This document shows, piece after piece, positions 1 through 5,814 of a DNA stretch of 10,967 nt; position 1 is the first letter of the stretch, and each line of letters begins with the position of its first letter. Under the pieces are notes generated by a model. That model ran no database searches, had not been told where the DNA came from, and saw nothing but the letters and a program-made list of their open reading frames with translations. The stretch is from Anaerobacillus sp. (GTDB lineage: Bacteria; Bacillota; Bacilli; Bacillales_H; Anaerobacillaceae). The translations under genes were made by a program, and so were the position numbers. The DNA is taken from the NCBI GenBank assembly GCA_007120055.1, contig SKOL01000133.1:1-10967 (forward strand). Reading direction: 5' to 3'.

Positions 1-2
1 GC

Positions 3-557
3 AACGAAAGAATTGAAAAGCTTCCACAAACAGAATTAGTCGCTGACAAAGGCTACGAAATTTTATACTTCACTGACGATGTTGATGAGTTCGCGATCAA
101 AATGTTAATGAACTACAAAGAGAAAGAATTCAAGTCAGTATCAAGTGGTGATTTAGGCTTTGAAACAGAAGATCAAACGAACGAAGAAACAGAAAATGAT
201 TACAAAGAATTATTTGATTATATGAATGAAGTATTAGCGGATAAAGTGAAAAATGTTCGCGCTTCAAAGCGACTCAAATCTCACCCAGTATGTATTGCGA
301 CAGAAGGTGAAGTAACCGTCGAAATGGAAAAAATCTTGCAACAAATGCCAGATAACCAAAACGTCAAAGCTGATAAAGTGTTAGAAATTAACGTCAACCA
401 TGACGTATTTAAATCAATTAAAGCAGCATATGAAACGGATAAAGAGAAAGTAGCGCTTTATACGAAGCTTTTATTTAACCAAGCACTTCTCATCGAAGGC
501 TTACCAGTCAACGATCCAGTAGAATTTACGAACGACATTTGCAAAATTATGGATTAA
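3..557 (+). CDS. htpG: Molecular chaperone HtpG (Hsp90 family), C-terminal part only
   Basis: This is the last 184 codons of a gene that begins before the window; bases 1-2 belong to the preceding codon. The translation opens with [20 protein letters not shown] and continues through [13 protein letters not shown], a stretch typical of the late middle domain of bacterial HtpG. It goes on through the C-terminal dimerisation domain ([11 protein letters not shown], then MEKILQQMP) to a short DICKIMD end. HtpG is a cytosolic ATP-dependent Hsp90 chaperone of about 620-630 residues; the ATPase domain lies outside the window. The end is intact and is followed by a clear terminator, so the gene is probably whole upstream. 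It has no visible functional link with the ATP-grasp cluster to the right. Confidence 0.95.
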   Translation, partial: NERIEKLPQTELVADKGYEILYFTDDVDEFAIKMLMNYKEKEFKSVSSGDLGFETEDQTNEETENDYKELFDYMNEVLADKVKNVRASKRLKSHPVCIATEGEVTVEMEKILQQMPDNQNVKADKVLEINVNHDVFKSIKAAYETDKEKVALYTKLLFNQALLIEGLPVNDPVEFTNDICKIMD

Positions 558-574
558 TTTTGTCGTGAATGTGG

Positions 575-623
575 AAAATACCAGTGAGGGATAAATTATA
601 TCCTTGCTGGTATTTTTATTTTT
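575..623 (+). terminator. Rho-independent terminator of htpG
   Basis: AAAATACCAG (575-584) pairs with CTGGTATTTTT (607-617). An inner GGATA/TATCC stem extends it, and a T-rich tail follows to 623. It starts 18 bp after the htpG stop codon. Confidence 0.85.
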
Positions 624-711
624 AGAAAAGTTACGAACCACTATGTAACTGGAATAACGCAGGTTTTACTATGGACCGGGACGGGTACGGACATGTGTGT
701 GTCGCTATTTT

Positions 712-746
712 GTAAAAACAGCAGTGATTTTAAGGTTAAGAGGACA
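712..746 (+). repeat. Degenerate direct repeat A, copy 1
   Basis: A 35-bp unit starting GTAAAA and ending AAGAGGACA. It matches copy 2 at 927-961 at about 27 of 35 positions by eye, including shared GCAGT and TTTAAGGTTA blocks. It lies in non-coding DNA and ends at an ACATATGT palindrome. Function unknown; a dispersed intergenic repeat is the simplest reading. Confidence 0.6.
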
Positions 747-798
747 TATGTTCATTTATTTGGTGAAAAACTAGTGATTCAGCCTATATTTTGAGCGG

Positions 799-820
799 AT
801 AACGGAACGTATGTCCGCAA
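799..820 (+). repeat. Degenerate direct repeat B, copy 1
   Basis: A 22-bp unit of the form ATAACG.....TATGTCC.CAA that matches the copy at 850-871 at 18 of 22 positions. It also contains CGGA and TCCG in inverted orientation around ACGTA, giving a short imperfect palindrome. Confidence 0.5.
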
Positions 821-849
821 CATACTGGCAAACAAAGTAATTTTCACAA

Positions 850-871
850 ATAACGCATCCTATGTCCACAA
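850..871 (+). repeat. Degenerate direct repeat B, copy 2
   Basis: Second copy of the 22-bp unit, 51 bp after the first. ATAACG, TATGTCC and the terminal CAA are kept, while the internal inverted symmetry of copy 1 is lost. Confidence 0.5.
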
Positions 872-889
872 AAGTTTAAGTTTTGATGT

Positions 890-905
890 GTACTTAGCTG
901 AGTAC
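890..905. promoter_or_regulatory. Imperfect 16-bp palindrome, possible operator
   Basis: GTACTTAGCTGAGTAC is symmetric at 14 of 16 positions and lies 114 bp before the OsmC start. It does not resemble the OhrR operator (TACAATT-AATTGTA). It could equally be chance in AT-rich DNA. Confidence 0.2.
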
Positions 906-926
906 GGTCATATATTAAGTTATTGG

Positions 927-961
927 GTAAAATAGGCAGTAGGTTTAAGGTTAGAAGGACA
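927..961 (+). repeat. Degenerate direct repeat A, copy 2
   Basis: Second copy of the unit at 712-746, 215 bp downstream, with the shared blocks GCAGT, TTTAAGGTTA and AGGACA. It lies 57 bp before the OsmC start codon, so it may sit in or near that gene's promoter region. Confidence 0.6.
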
Positions 962-1018
962 CACTGGTATCAATCACAAAAAATCTAAGGAAAATAAATT
1001 TAGAAAGGATGAACTACA

Positions 1019-1444
1019 GTGAAAACAACTATCAACTGGGATGGGAAAATGGCTTTTTCAAGCACAACACCATCAGGCCACGAACTAGTAATGGATGCAC
1101 CTGAAGAAGTAGGGGGAGAGAACAAAGGCGCAAGACCAACAGAATTTCTTTTGAACGCAGTCGCAGGCTGTACTGGTATTGACATCATTTCGATTTTAAC
1201 GAAAATGCGCGTCAATCCAACATCGTTTGACATGGAAGTAGAAGGTGACCGCGCTGAGGACCACCCGAAAAAATTCACCAAAATCCATATCCATTATTCA
1301 TTTGAAGGAGAGCTACCAGAAGACAAAGTCGCAAAAGCAATCCGCTTATCCAAAGATAAATATTGCACCGTATCTCACTCATTAAATTCAGAAATTACTG
1401 CGAGTTATTCAATTAATGGACAAGAGGGGAAGGAAGAAGTTTAG
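1019..1444 (+). CDS. OsmC-family peroxidase-like protein
   Basis: A 141-residue cytosolic protein of the OsmC/Ohr superfamily, whose members reduce organic hydroperoxides with a pair of conserved cysteines. Both expected cysteines are present: Cys51 in AVAGCTGIDI, at the start of the central helix, and Cys116 in KYCTVSHSL. The GARPTEFLL segment (residues 37-45) supplies the conserved Arg39 and Glu42 near the active site. Length is normal. The start is GTG at 1019, supported by AAAGGA at 1004-1009 with 9-bp spacing; no ATG fits. It resembles the general OsmC branch (YhfA-like) more than Ohr itself, but I cannot assign the subfamily. It appears monocistronic and converges with the EAL gene on the other strand. 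Confidence 0.88.
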   Translation: MKTTINWDGKMAFSSTTPSGHELVMDAPEEVGGENKGARPTEFLLNAVAGCTGIDIISILTKMRVNPTSFDMEVEGDRAEDHPKKFTKIHIHYSFEGELPEDKVAKAIRLSKDKYCTVSHSLNSEITASYSINGQEGKEEV

Positions 1445-1553
1445 GGAAAAAACTTTAGACCTCCTCCTTAAGAAACAGGAGAATAACATTTACTAAAAGA
1501 ATCTTGAAGCTAGAAGAAGAACTGAACATACTGTCGTTCCCCTCGTAATCATA

Positions 1554-1606
1554 TTGCTAAATAGCAACATAATATAAATAGGTGAACTATATGGATCAGT
1601 TCTTTT
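1554..1606. terminator. Weak hairpins between convergent genes
   Basis: TTGCTA/TAGCAA (1554-1567, 2-base loop) and GAACT/AGTTC (1584-1602), the latter followed by TTTT on the plus strand. They lie between the ends of the convergent OsmC and EAL genes and could end transcription, but stems are short and the T-tract is poor. Confidence 0.25.
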
Positions 1607-2312
1607 AATCACTTGATATAATTTTTAATGGGGCTGGTTTACCGAGCAAATAGCCTTGTCCTAAGTAAAGGCCTAAATGTTCTGCATATTTTAGGTCTTT
1701 TACTTGTTCTATTCCTTCTAAAATAATCTCACTATTGTCCTTATAATAATTTTTAATTAACGTAATCATTTCTTGTTTTTTTAAACATTTTGACAGGTCA
1801 TCAGCAAAATACTTATCTAGTTTTATATAATCGATATTCATCTCGATCATTTTTTTTAATTCTTCATTACTATTACCTAAATCATCCATAGCCAACTTTA
1901 CTCCGAATGTTTGCAATTTTGATATTTTCCTCTTTAAGATTTCGAAATTAGTAATGTTTTCAAGTTCACTTATTTCCAACACTAATTTAAAATCAATCTG
2001 CTCTATAAGCATTTCAAAATTAGACAAAAAAAGCTTATGCATAATTGTCGATGGAAAAATATTGAGAAACAGTATTTTATCTATATTATTTCTTGAAAAT
2101 TCTTTAATCGCTCGTTTTATAGAAAACATTTCTAATGAATAAAGTTGATGTGTGTTTCTGGCACACCTTATAATTTCGATTGGGGATTCTCCACGTTTAC
2201 TTCTTAATAAAGCTTCATAACCAATTAGTTCATTTTTTTGAAAATTATAAATGGGTTGAAAATCGTGATATAAGTATCTTTGTTTATATTGTATAGATTT
2301 ATTTACTTTCAA
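1605..2312 (-). CDS. Stand-alone EAL-domain protein (c-di-GMP phosphodiesterase-like)
   Basis: A 235-residue protein made of a single EAL domain, without GGDEF, PAS or membrane segments. EAL domains hydrolyse the second messenger c-di-GMP to pGpG. Landmarks: QPI (19-21), YEALLR (32-37, the EAL motif with metal-binding Glu33), FLNI with Asn84, LEISE with Glu113, MDD with Asp143/Asp144, IKLD with Lys164, EGIE with Glu199, and the QGYLLGKP end motif (219-226). The metal and catalytic positions therefore look complete. However, the loop after Asp-Asp reads LGNSNEE instead of the usual FG-G-SS pattern, so activity or dimerisation may be altered. The start is TTG (2310-2312 on the minus strand), chosen for GAGGGGGG (2320-2327) 7 bp upstream. 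A truncated relative lies at 3029-3130. Confidence 0.9.
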   Translation of the reverse strand: MKVNKSIQYKQRYLYHDFQPIYNFQKNELIGYEALLRSKRGESPIEIIRCARNTHQLYSLEMFSIKRAIKEFSRNNIDKILFLNIFPSTIMHKLFLSNFEMLIEQIDFKLVLEISELENITNFEILKRKISKLQTFGVKLAMDDLGNSNEELKKMIEMNIDYIKLDKYFADDLSKCLKKQEMITLIKNYYKDNSEIILEGIEQVKDLKYAEHLGLYLGQGYLLGKPAPLKIISSD

Positions 2313-2487
2313 TTTTTATCCCCCCTCAAAAAGGTATATAGTATAAGTTATTTAATAAATCAATTATTGCTTGTGTTTGTATACTTGCTATTCGTAAAAA
2401 CTAATCTCTCAATAAAAATTGGCCATCCAAAGGGGAGTTTTATTATTCAAAATAGTCAAATATACAGTTTTCTGGGTAAACACCCAA

Positions 2488-2514
2488 ACCGATTGCTTCG
2501 AGCTTCATACTATA
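2488..2514 (+). promoter_or_regulatory. Candidate sigma-K promoter for the 100-residue protein
   Basis: CATACTATA (2506-2514) matches the sigma-K -10 consensus CATANNNTA exactly. An AC dinucleotide at 2488-2489 stands 16 bp upstream, where the -35 AC is expected. It lies 10 bp before the RBS of the downstream gene. Sigma-K directs late mother-cell transcription, including many coat and outer spore-layer genes. The motif is short, so chance remains possible. Confidence 0.55.
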
Positions 2515-2538
2515 AAAACCATAAGGGGGTGAGGATCA

Positions 2539-2841
2539 ATGGGAATGCCTAAAATTCCAGATATTCAACCGATTATCGATATCGATCGAGAAGATGTGAT
2601 TAATTTACTTTTAATCTCCATTGCGCTTGAAGAGTTAGGTTTAGCACATATCATTAATGCTGAAGGAGAAAAACTTCAAAGAGTAGTAAAGGACGAAGAT
2701 GCAACGATTGATCAGCTACTAGAAGTAAACAGAGCAGTTGAGAGAGGTTTGCGTAATGTTATAAAAAAAGAAATGCTACTTCAATTTAAACTTGAGGATA
2801 CGATCGATTTAATTGAAGAAGATGATGACGATGAATTTTAA
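2539..2841 (+). CDS. Small acidic conserved protein, probably sporulation-expressed
   Basis: A 100-residue soluble protein with no signal peptide. The N-terminus [15 protein letters not shown] leads into a helical core, [18 protein letters not shown], then [16 protein letters not shown]. The chain ends in an acidic tail, EEDDDDEF. I recall the '[21 protein letters not shown]' type core from small Bacillus proteins, some linked to spore surface or collagen-like proteins; that is memory, not a search result. Biochemical function is unknown. The RBS AAGGGGGTGAGGATC (2523-2537) is nearly a full anti-16S match, 6 bp from ATG 2539; ATG 2545 is an alternative start. The sigma-K-like promoter and two downstream hairpins indicate a single-gene, sporulation-controlled unit. 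Confidence 0.8.
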   Translation: MGMPKIPDIQPIIDIDREDVINLLLISIALEELGLAHIINAEGEKLQRVVKDEDATIDQLLEVNRAVERGLRNVIKKEMLLQFKLEDTIDLIEEDDDDEF

Positions 2842-2918
2842 TATGTAAGCTCTTTTTCTCAATAATTATAAAGGAAATTAGTGTATGTCTTTATTTAGTA
2901 GTACAAAGGCCGGAGAAT

Positions 2919-2949
2919 GATGTTTACTTTTAAGACATCCTTTTTATTT
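2919..2949 (+). terminator. Terminator of the small acidic protein gene
   Basis: GATGTTT (2919-2925) pairs with AGACATC (2933-2939), including one G-T wobble, over a 7-base loop. CTTTTTATTTT follows. It is a modest stem about 78 bp past the stop codon. Confidence 0.5.
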
Positions 2950-2950
2950 T

Positions 2951-3012
2951 GACAAAAAATGAATAATTTCAAGACCTAGGTAAAAAATTGATTTTACTCT
3001 AGGTTTTTTGTC
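2951..3012. terminator. Long hairpin, probable bidirectional terminator
   Basis: The core stem ACCTAG-GTAAAA (2974-2985) pairs with TTTTAC-T-CTAGGT up to 3004 with one bulge and is followed by six T residues. An outer GACAAAAAA (2951-2959) can pair with TTTTTTGTC (3004-3012). A-rich and T-rich flanks suit termination from both directions, for the small protein gene and the ancestral EAL gene on the minus strand. Confidence 0.65.
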
Positions 3013-3028
3013 ATGAGAAAGGAATGAA

Positions 3029-3130
3029 TCAGTTCTTTATATCCTCAATCCCTTCATTTATTAAAGGAGATGGTTTGCCGAGTAGGAAGCCTTGTCCTAA
3101 ATGAATCCCTAATTTTTGCCCGCTCTTATA
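3029..3130 (-). pseudogene. Remnant of a second EAL-domain gene (C-terminal end only)
   Basis: Read on the minus strand, 33 codons and a stop encode YKSGQK, then LGIHLGQGFLLGKPSPL, then INEGIEDIKN. The middle part matches the intact EAL protein's LGLYLGQGYLLGKPAPL at 13 of 17 residues. Homology fades upstream and an in-frame stop lies further out, so only the tail of the domain is left and no start can serve it. The last codons, AAG AAC TGA, recur just after the stop of the intact gene, and ATCAGTTCTTT is shared at 1595-1605 and 3028-3038. This points to duplication and deletion rather than convergence. Confidence 0.8.
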
Positions 3131-3163
3131 TGGGAATATTCTAGCCTAATTAAAATTATATTC

Positions 3164-3191
3164 ACTACAGACTGCTTGTGTGCATAGTATG
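3164..3191 (+). promoter_or_regulatory. Candidate sigma-K promoter of the ATP-grasp/Mur ligase operon
   Basis: CATAGTATG (3183-3191) matches the sigma-K -10 pattern CATANNNTA except for the last base. An AC (3164-3165) lies 17 bp upstream. The predicted transcript start falls shortly before the RBS GGAGGG at 3205-3210. B. subtilis YheC and YheD are associated with the spore coat, which makes a mother-cell promoter plausible. Confidence 0.4.
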
Positions 3192-3218
3192 TAATGGAAA
3201 AAATGGAGGGATGATGGG

Positions 3219-4298
3219 ATGGAGTATATTGGAATATTACTAGATAATATGATTTGCAATGGAATCCCCTATGGTAGAACAGGCGCAGAAAATATTTCGT
3301 TTTATGAGAAAGCGGCAAAACTATATGGATTGACTCCTTGTTTTTTTAGATTAAAGGATATCAATTCTGAAAATAATGAAGTGACAGCCTATGTAAAAGA
3401 TTCCTTAGGTAACTATGAGAAGAAACGAATGCCACTGCCTAGAGTGATTCATAATAGAGGGTTATATTTTTCAAAAAAGTATAAGGATTATTTACTATCC
3501 TTAGTTGAAAAGGGTTTGATTCTGTATAATCAATGGAATCGTTATCGAAAACTGGAGGTATACAACATCCTTAAAAAACATAATGACCTAATAGAAAATA
3601 TTCCAGAGACCCAAAGGGGTACGAAGGATAATATCATGGAGATGCTCAGTAAACATTCAAGTTTAATCATAAAGCCCGATAGTGGAAGTCTAGGGATGGG
3701 CTTAATGAAAATAGAAAAGCATGAAAGCGAAAATATATTGACCATGTTAGGTAAAGGGAAAGAAGAGCTGCTAAAGATCCCTTTCACAGATGATATACCA
3801 AAAGAGTTGAAAAATAAAATTTCCTATGGCAACTATATCGTACAGGAGTATATCGACCTAGCAACCTATAAAGGAAAGCCCTTTGACCTAAGGGTTACCT
3901 GTCAAAAAAACCATTTAGGCCGATGGCAGATGACTGGGATCTATGGGAAGGTTGCTAAAGGTGGGAGTTTTGTTACGAATGTGGCCAGAGGCGGGAGCGC
4001 CTACCAGTTAGGTGCTTTATTACAGGATACTGTATTTGATGAGAAAAAAATGATCGAACGAATAGAACAAGTTTCATTAAATATTTCTAAGGTATTAGAA
4101 GGGCGTTTTCAAGGCTTAGCGGATATTGGGATGGATGTAGGAGTTACAACTGAAGGAACTATAAAATTTATTGAATGTAATGGACGTGATTTAAGATACG
4201 GCTTTAAAAATGCTGACATGTATGATACCTGGGAAAATACCTACATTAATCCGATCGGATATGGCAAGTTTTTGCTAGAAAGAAGGTGTATTCATTGA
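3219..4298 (+). CDS. YheC/YheD-family ATP-grasp protein (spore-coat-associated type)
   Basis: A 359-residue protein lacking the extra N-terminal beta domain of the longer paralogues downstream. ATP-grasp enzymes join a carboxylate to an amine or thiol through an acyl-phosphate. Visible elements: N-terminal domain EYIGILLDN...LPRVIHNRG (to residue 81); Lys152 with the glycine-rich loop KPDSGSLGMGL; hinge VQEYIDL (208-214); FDLRVTCQK with Asp223 and Arg225; the family motif FVTNVARGGSA (251-261); and metal ligands ADIGMDVG (Asp306) and FIECNGRD (Glu319, Asn321). All catalytic positions look intact. ATG 3219 is supported by GGAGGG (3205-3210). It heads an operon and overlaps the Mur ligase-like gene by 4 bp if that gene starts at TTG 4295, suggesting coupled synthesis. 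The substrate is unknown; a spore-surface peptide or polymer role is inferred. Confidence 0.9.
   Translation: MEYIGILLDNMICNGIPYGRTGAENISFYEKAAKLYGLTPCFFRLKDINSENNEVTAYVKDSLGNYEKKRMPLPRVIHNRGLYFSKKYKDYLLSLVEKGLILYNQWNRYRKLEVYNILKKHNDLIENIPETQRGTKDNIMEMLSKHSSLIIKPDSGSLGMGLMKIEKHESENILTMLGKGKEELLKIPFTDDIPKELKNKISYGNYIVQEYIDLATYKGKPFDLRVTCQKNHLGRWQMTGIYGKVAKGGSFVTNVARGGSAYQLGALLQDTVFDEKKMIERIEQVSLNISKVLEGRFQGLADIGMDVGVTTEGTIKFIECNGRDLRYGFKNADMYDTWENTYINPIGYGKFLLERRCIH
4283..4297 (+). promoter_or_regulatory. RBS and TTG start of the Mur ligase-like gene
   Basis: AAGG at 4283-4286, within AGAAAGAAGG, stands 8 bp before TTG 4295. The in-frame GTG at 4286 overlaps the Shine-Dalgarno sequence itself and cannot use it. 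TTG shares bases with the TGA stop (4296-4298) of the preceding gene, a typical coupling arrangement. Confidence 0.6.
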
Positions 4299-5689
4299 AG
4301 GCATTAAAATTAGAAACGGTACTTGATGTAATTGAAGGGAAGGTTATATTTGGTAATGCGGAAATGATAATAAGAAGTGTTAGAAAAAGACCTACACCTT
4401 TTAAGGATGGTACCCTCTACTTTCACTTTGACAAGAAAAATAAAATAACTTCTGATTTTAATAGTGATAAAAAGAATATTGTAATAGTTTCAGAGAAGGA
4501 TTTTGATGTTAAGAAACAAGGGGATTGTATAACATTGGTAAAAGTAAAAAATGTAAAAGAATCTTATAATAACTTCCTTAAATATTATCGAAGTCTGTTT
4601 AATATTCCGGTAGTGGGGATAACAGGTACAGCTGGAAAGACTACTACTAAAGAAATGCTTACTTATATACTTTCGATGGACAGGACGGTTCAATCAACCG
4701 TAAGGAGTTTGAATGGAATTTTTATGAATGATAAGTATCTACTGGGAATTGATGATAAAACAGAAGCAGCAGTGATAGAAATGGGGGTAGCCTATCCTGG
4801 AAACCTTAGGTCAACTGGAGGGCTTTTTGAGCCCCAAATAGGCATCATCACCAATATAGGCATTGCCCATATCGAAGGGTGTATTAATTTTAAAACCTAT
4901 CTAAATGAGAAAGCGCAGATGTTAAGGGTGCTGCCGACTAATGGAACGTTAATACTAAATGGAGATGATGAAAATATTAAGTTGATTGATTTATCTCCAT
5001 TTAAAGGAGAAGTTCTCTATTTTGGCCAGGGAGAATCATGTCATTATCGCGCTTGTCATATTCAATACGATGATCAAGGGTTGAAATTTGAGCTTCACAA
5101 TGGAGGTAAAATATATCCAGGATTTGTGGCAGGTCTTGGAACTCATAATGTGTATAATGCTCTAGGTGCCATTGCGGCTGCCCATTCAATGGGTCTGGAA
5201 ATTGATGTAACCCTCAACAGACTAGAAAACTTCGAGCCTTTGAAACGCCACAATACCCAATATGTTGGCATCAATCAGTCAGTAGTTATTGATGACACAT
5301 GGAATTCAACCCCAACATCTGTCTATGCCGCTTTGAAAGTATTGCAGGAAATCTCAAATGGTAAGAAACCTATAGCTTTCATAGGTAAATTGCAAAGGCT
5401 TGGTATACAGGAGAAGGCAGAATATTTAAAATTAGGAAAATATATAGCCGAATCACAAATTGATACTTTGATAACTATAGGTAAGGATGCCGAACTAATC
5501 GGGAAGACCGCCATCAATGAAGGCATGGATCGTTCAAAAGTATTTTTTGTATATTCTGCAGAAGAACTAGAAAAAATGGCTTCAATGGTTTTGAACGAAA
5601 ATACTATATCATTATTAAAAATGTCTCTTGATAAGATGGATAGTTCTTACCGAAGTGCAGTACGGCGAATATGTAAACGACCCCTTTAA
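4295..5689 (+). CDS. Divergent MurF-like Mur ligase
   Basis: A protein of about 464 residues from TTG 4295 (467 from GTG 4286) with the three-domain Mur ligase layout. An N-terminal domain of about 105 residues comes first. The ATPase follows, with P-loop GTAGKTTTKEM (Lys115), IEMG (Glu162), NIGIAH (His192), and the NEKAQ lysine (Lys206) in the place of the carbamylated lysine. The C-terminal domain has DDTWNSTPTS (333-342), matching the MurF DD.YN..P.S signature. MurF adds D-Ala-D-Ala to UDP-MurNAc-tripeptide. Here later MurF signatures have changed: the usual LG-M-ELG...H stretch reads IGKLQRLG...Y, and the KGS motif near the end reads KMS. With its ATP-grasp partner this argues for a specialised ligase on another substrate rather than housekeeping MurF. 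No terminator is obvious before the next gene. Confidence 0.85.
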   Translation: MKALKLETVLDVIEGKVIFGNAEMIIRSVRKRPTPFKDGTLYFHFDKKNKITSDFNSDKKNIVIVSEKDFDVKKQGDCITLVKVKNVKESYNNFLKYYRSLFNIPVVGITGTAGKTTTKEMLTYILSMDRTVQSTVRSLNGIFMNDKYLLGIDDKTEAAVIEMGVAYPGNLRSTGGLFEPQIGIITNIGIAHIEGCINFKTYLNEKAQMLRVLPTNGTLILNGDDENIKLIDLSPFKGEVLYFGQGESCHYRACHIQYDDQGLKFELHNGGKIYPGFVAGLGTHNVYNALGAIAAAHSMGLEIDVTLNRLENFEPLKRHNTQYVGINQSVVIDDTWNSTPTSVYAALKVLQEISNGKKPIAFIGKLQRLGIQEKAEYLKLGKYIAESQIDTLITIGKDAELIGKTAINEGMDRSKVFFVYSAEELEKMASMVLNENTISLLKMSLDKMDSSYRSAVRRICKRPL

Positions 5690-5798
5690 CCATAGATTTT
5701 AATATTCTATCAAAATTTAGCCCTCTAAAAATGACAACAGCCTGCACCTAAAAGCTTCCATAGGAATACTTTACTTTTATAGGGATTTAGTATGATTT

Positions 5799-5814
5799 GG
5801 AGATGATTATTATG
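5799..5814 (+). promoter_or_regulatory. RBS deciding the start of the 741-residue protein
   Basis: GGAG (5799-5802) lies 9 bp before ATG 5812. The in-frame TTG at 5797 overlaps this RBS and has none of its own, so the shorter form is preferred. Confidence 0.7.

Larger units (their letters stand above)
558..1018. other. Non-coding interval between htpG and the OsmC gene
   Basis: No convincing gene is present in these 461 bases on either strand. The interval holds the htpG terminator, two pairs of degenerate direct repeats (listed separately), an imperfect 16-bp palindrome, and the RBS of the following gene. I could not identify a confident sigma-A promoter for the OsmC gene. The best string, TTAAGG and TATCAA with a 17-bp spacer at about 945-973, matches poorly. 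Confidence 0.6.

Noticed and set aside
712..961. CRISPR array
   Set aside because: There are only two copies of each degenerate unit, spacing is irregular, and no cas genes are present.
1000..1281. 93-codon minus-strand open frame opposite the OsmC gene
   Set aside because: The plus strand encodes a clear OsmC protein with both cysteines; the reverse frame is its shadow.
2335..2363. Minus-strand TTGATT and TATATA with a 17-bp spacer as the promoter of the EAL gene
   Set aside because: Both hexamers match at only four of six positions, and the start would fall directly against the RBS, so it is not listed as a feature.
2280..2552. 90-codon plus-strand open frame
   Set aside because: It overlaps the EAL start region and the promoter and RBS of the small protein gene, has no RBS, and its translation looks like AT-rich noise.
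4295..5689. Annotation as housekeeping murF
   Set aside because: Signature residues in the C-terminal domain differ, and the neighbours are ATP-grasp spore proteins rather than ddl or other cell-wall genes.
5776..5796. TATGAT with a TTTACT string 15 bp upstream, as a sigma-A promoter of the 741-residue gene
   Set aside because: Transcription would start after the Shine-Dalgarno sequence at 5799-5802, so the mRNA would lack its RBS. No sigma-K pattern with correct spacing was found here either, and read-through from the Mur ligase gene is as likely.
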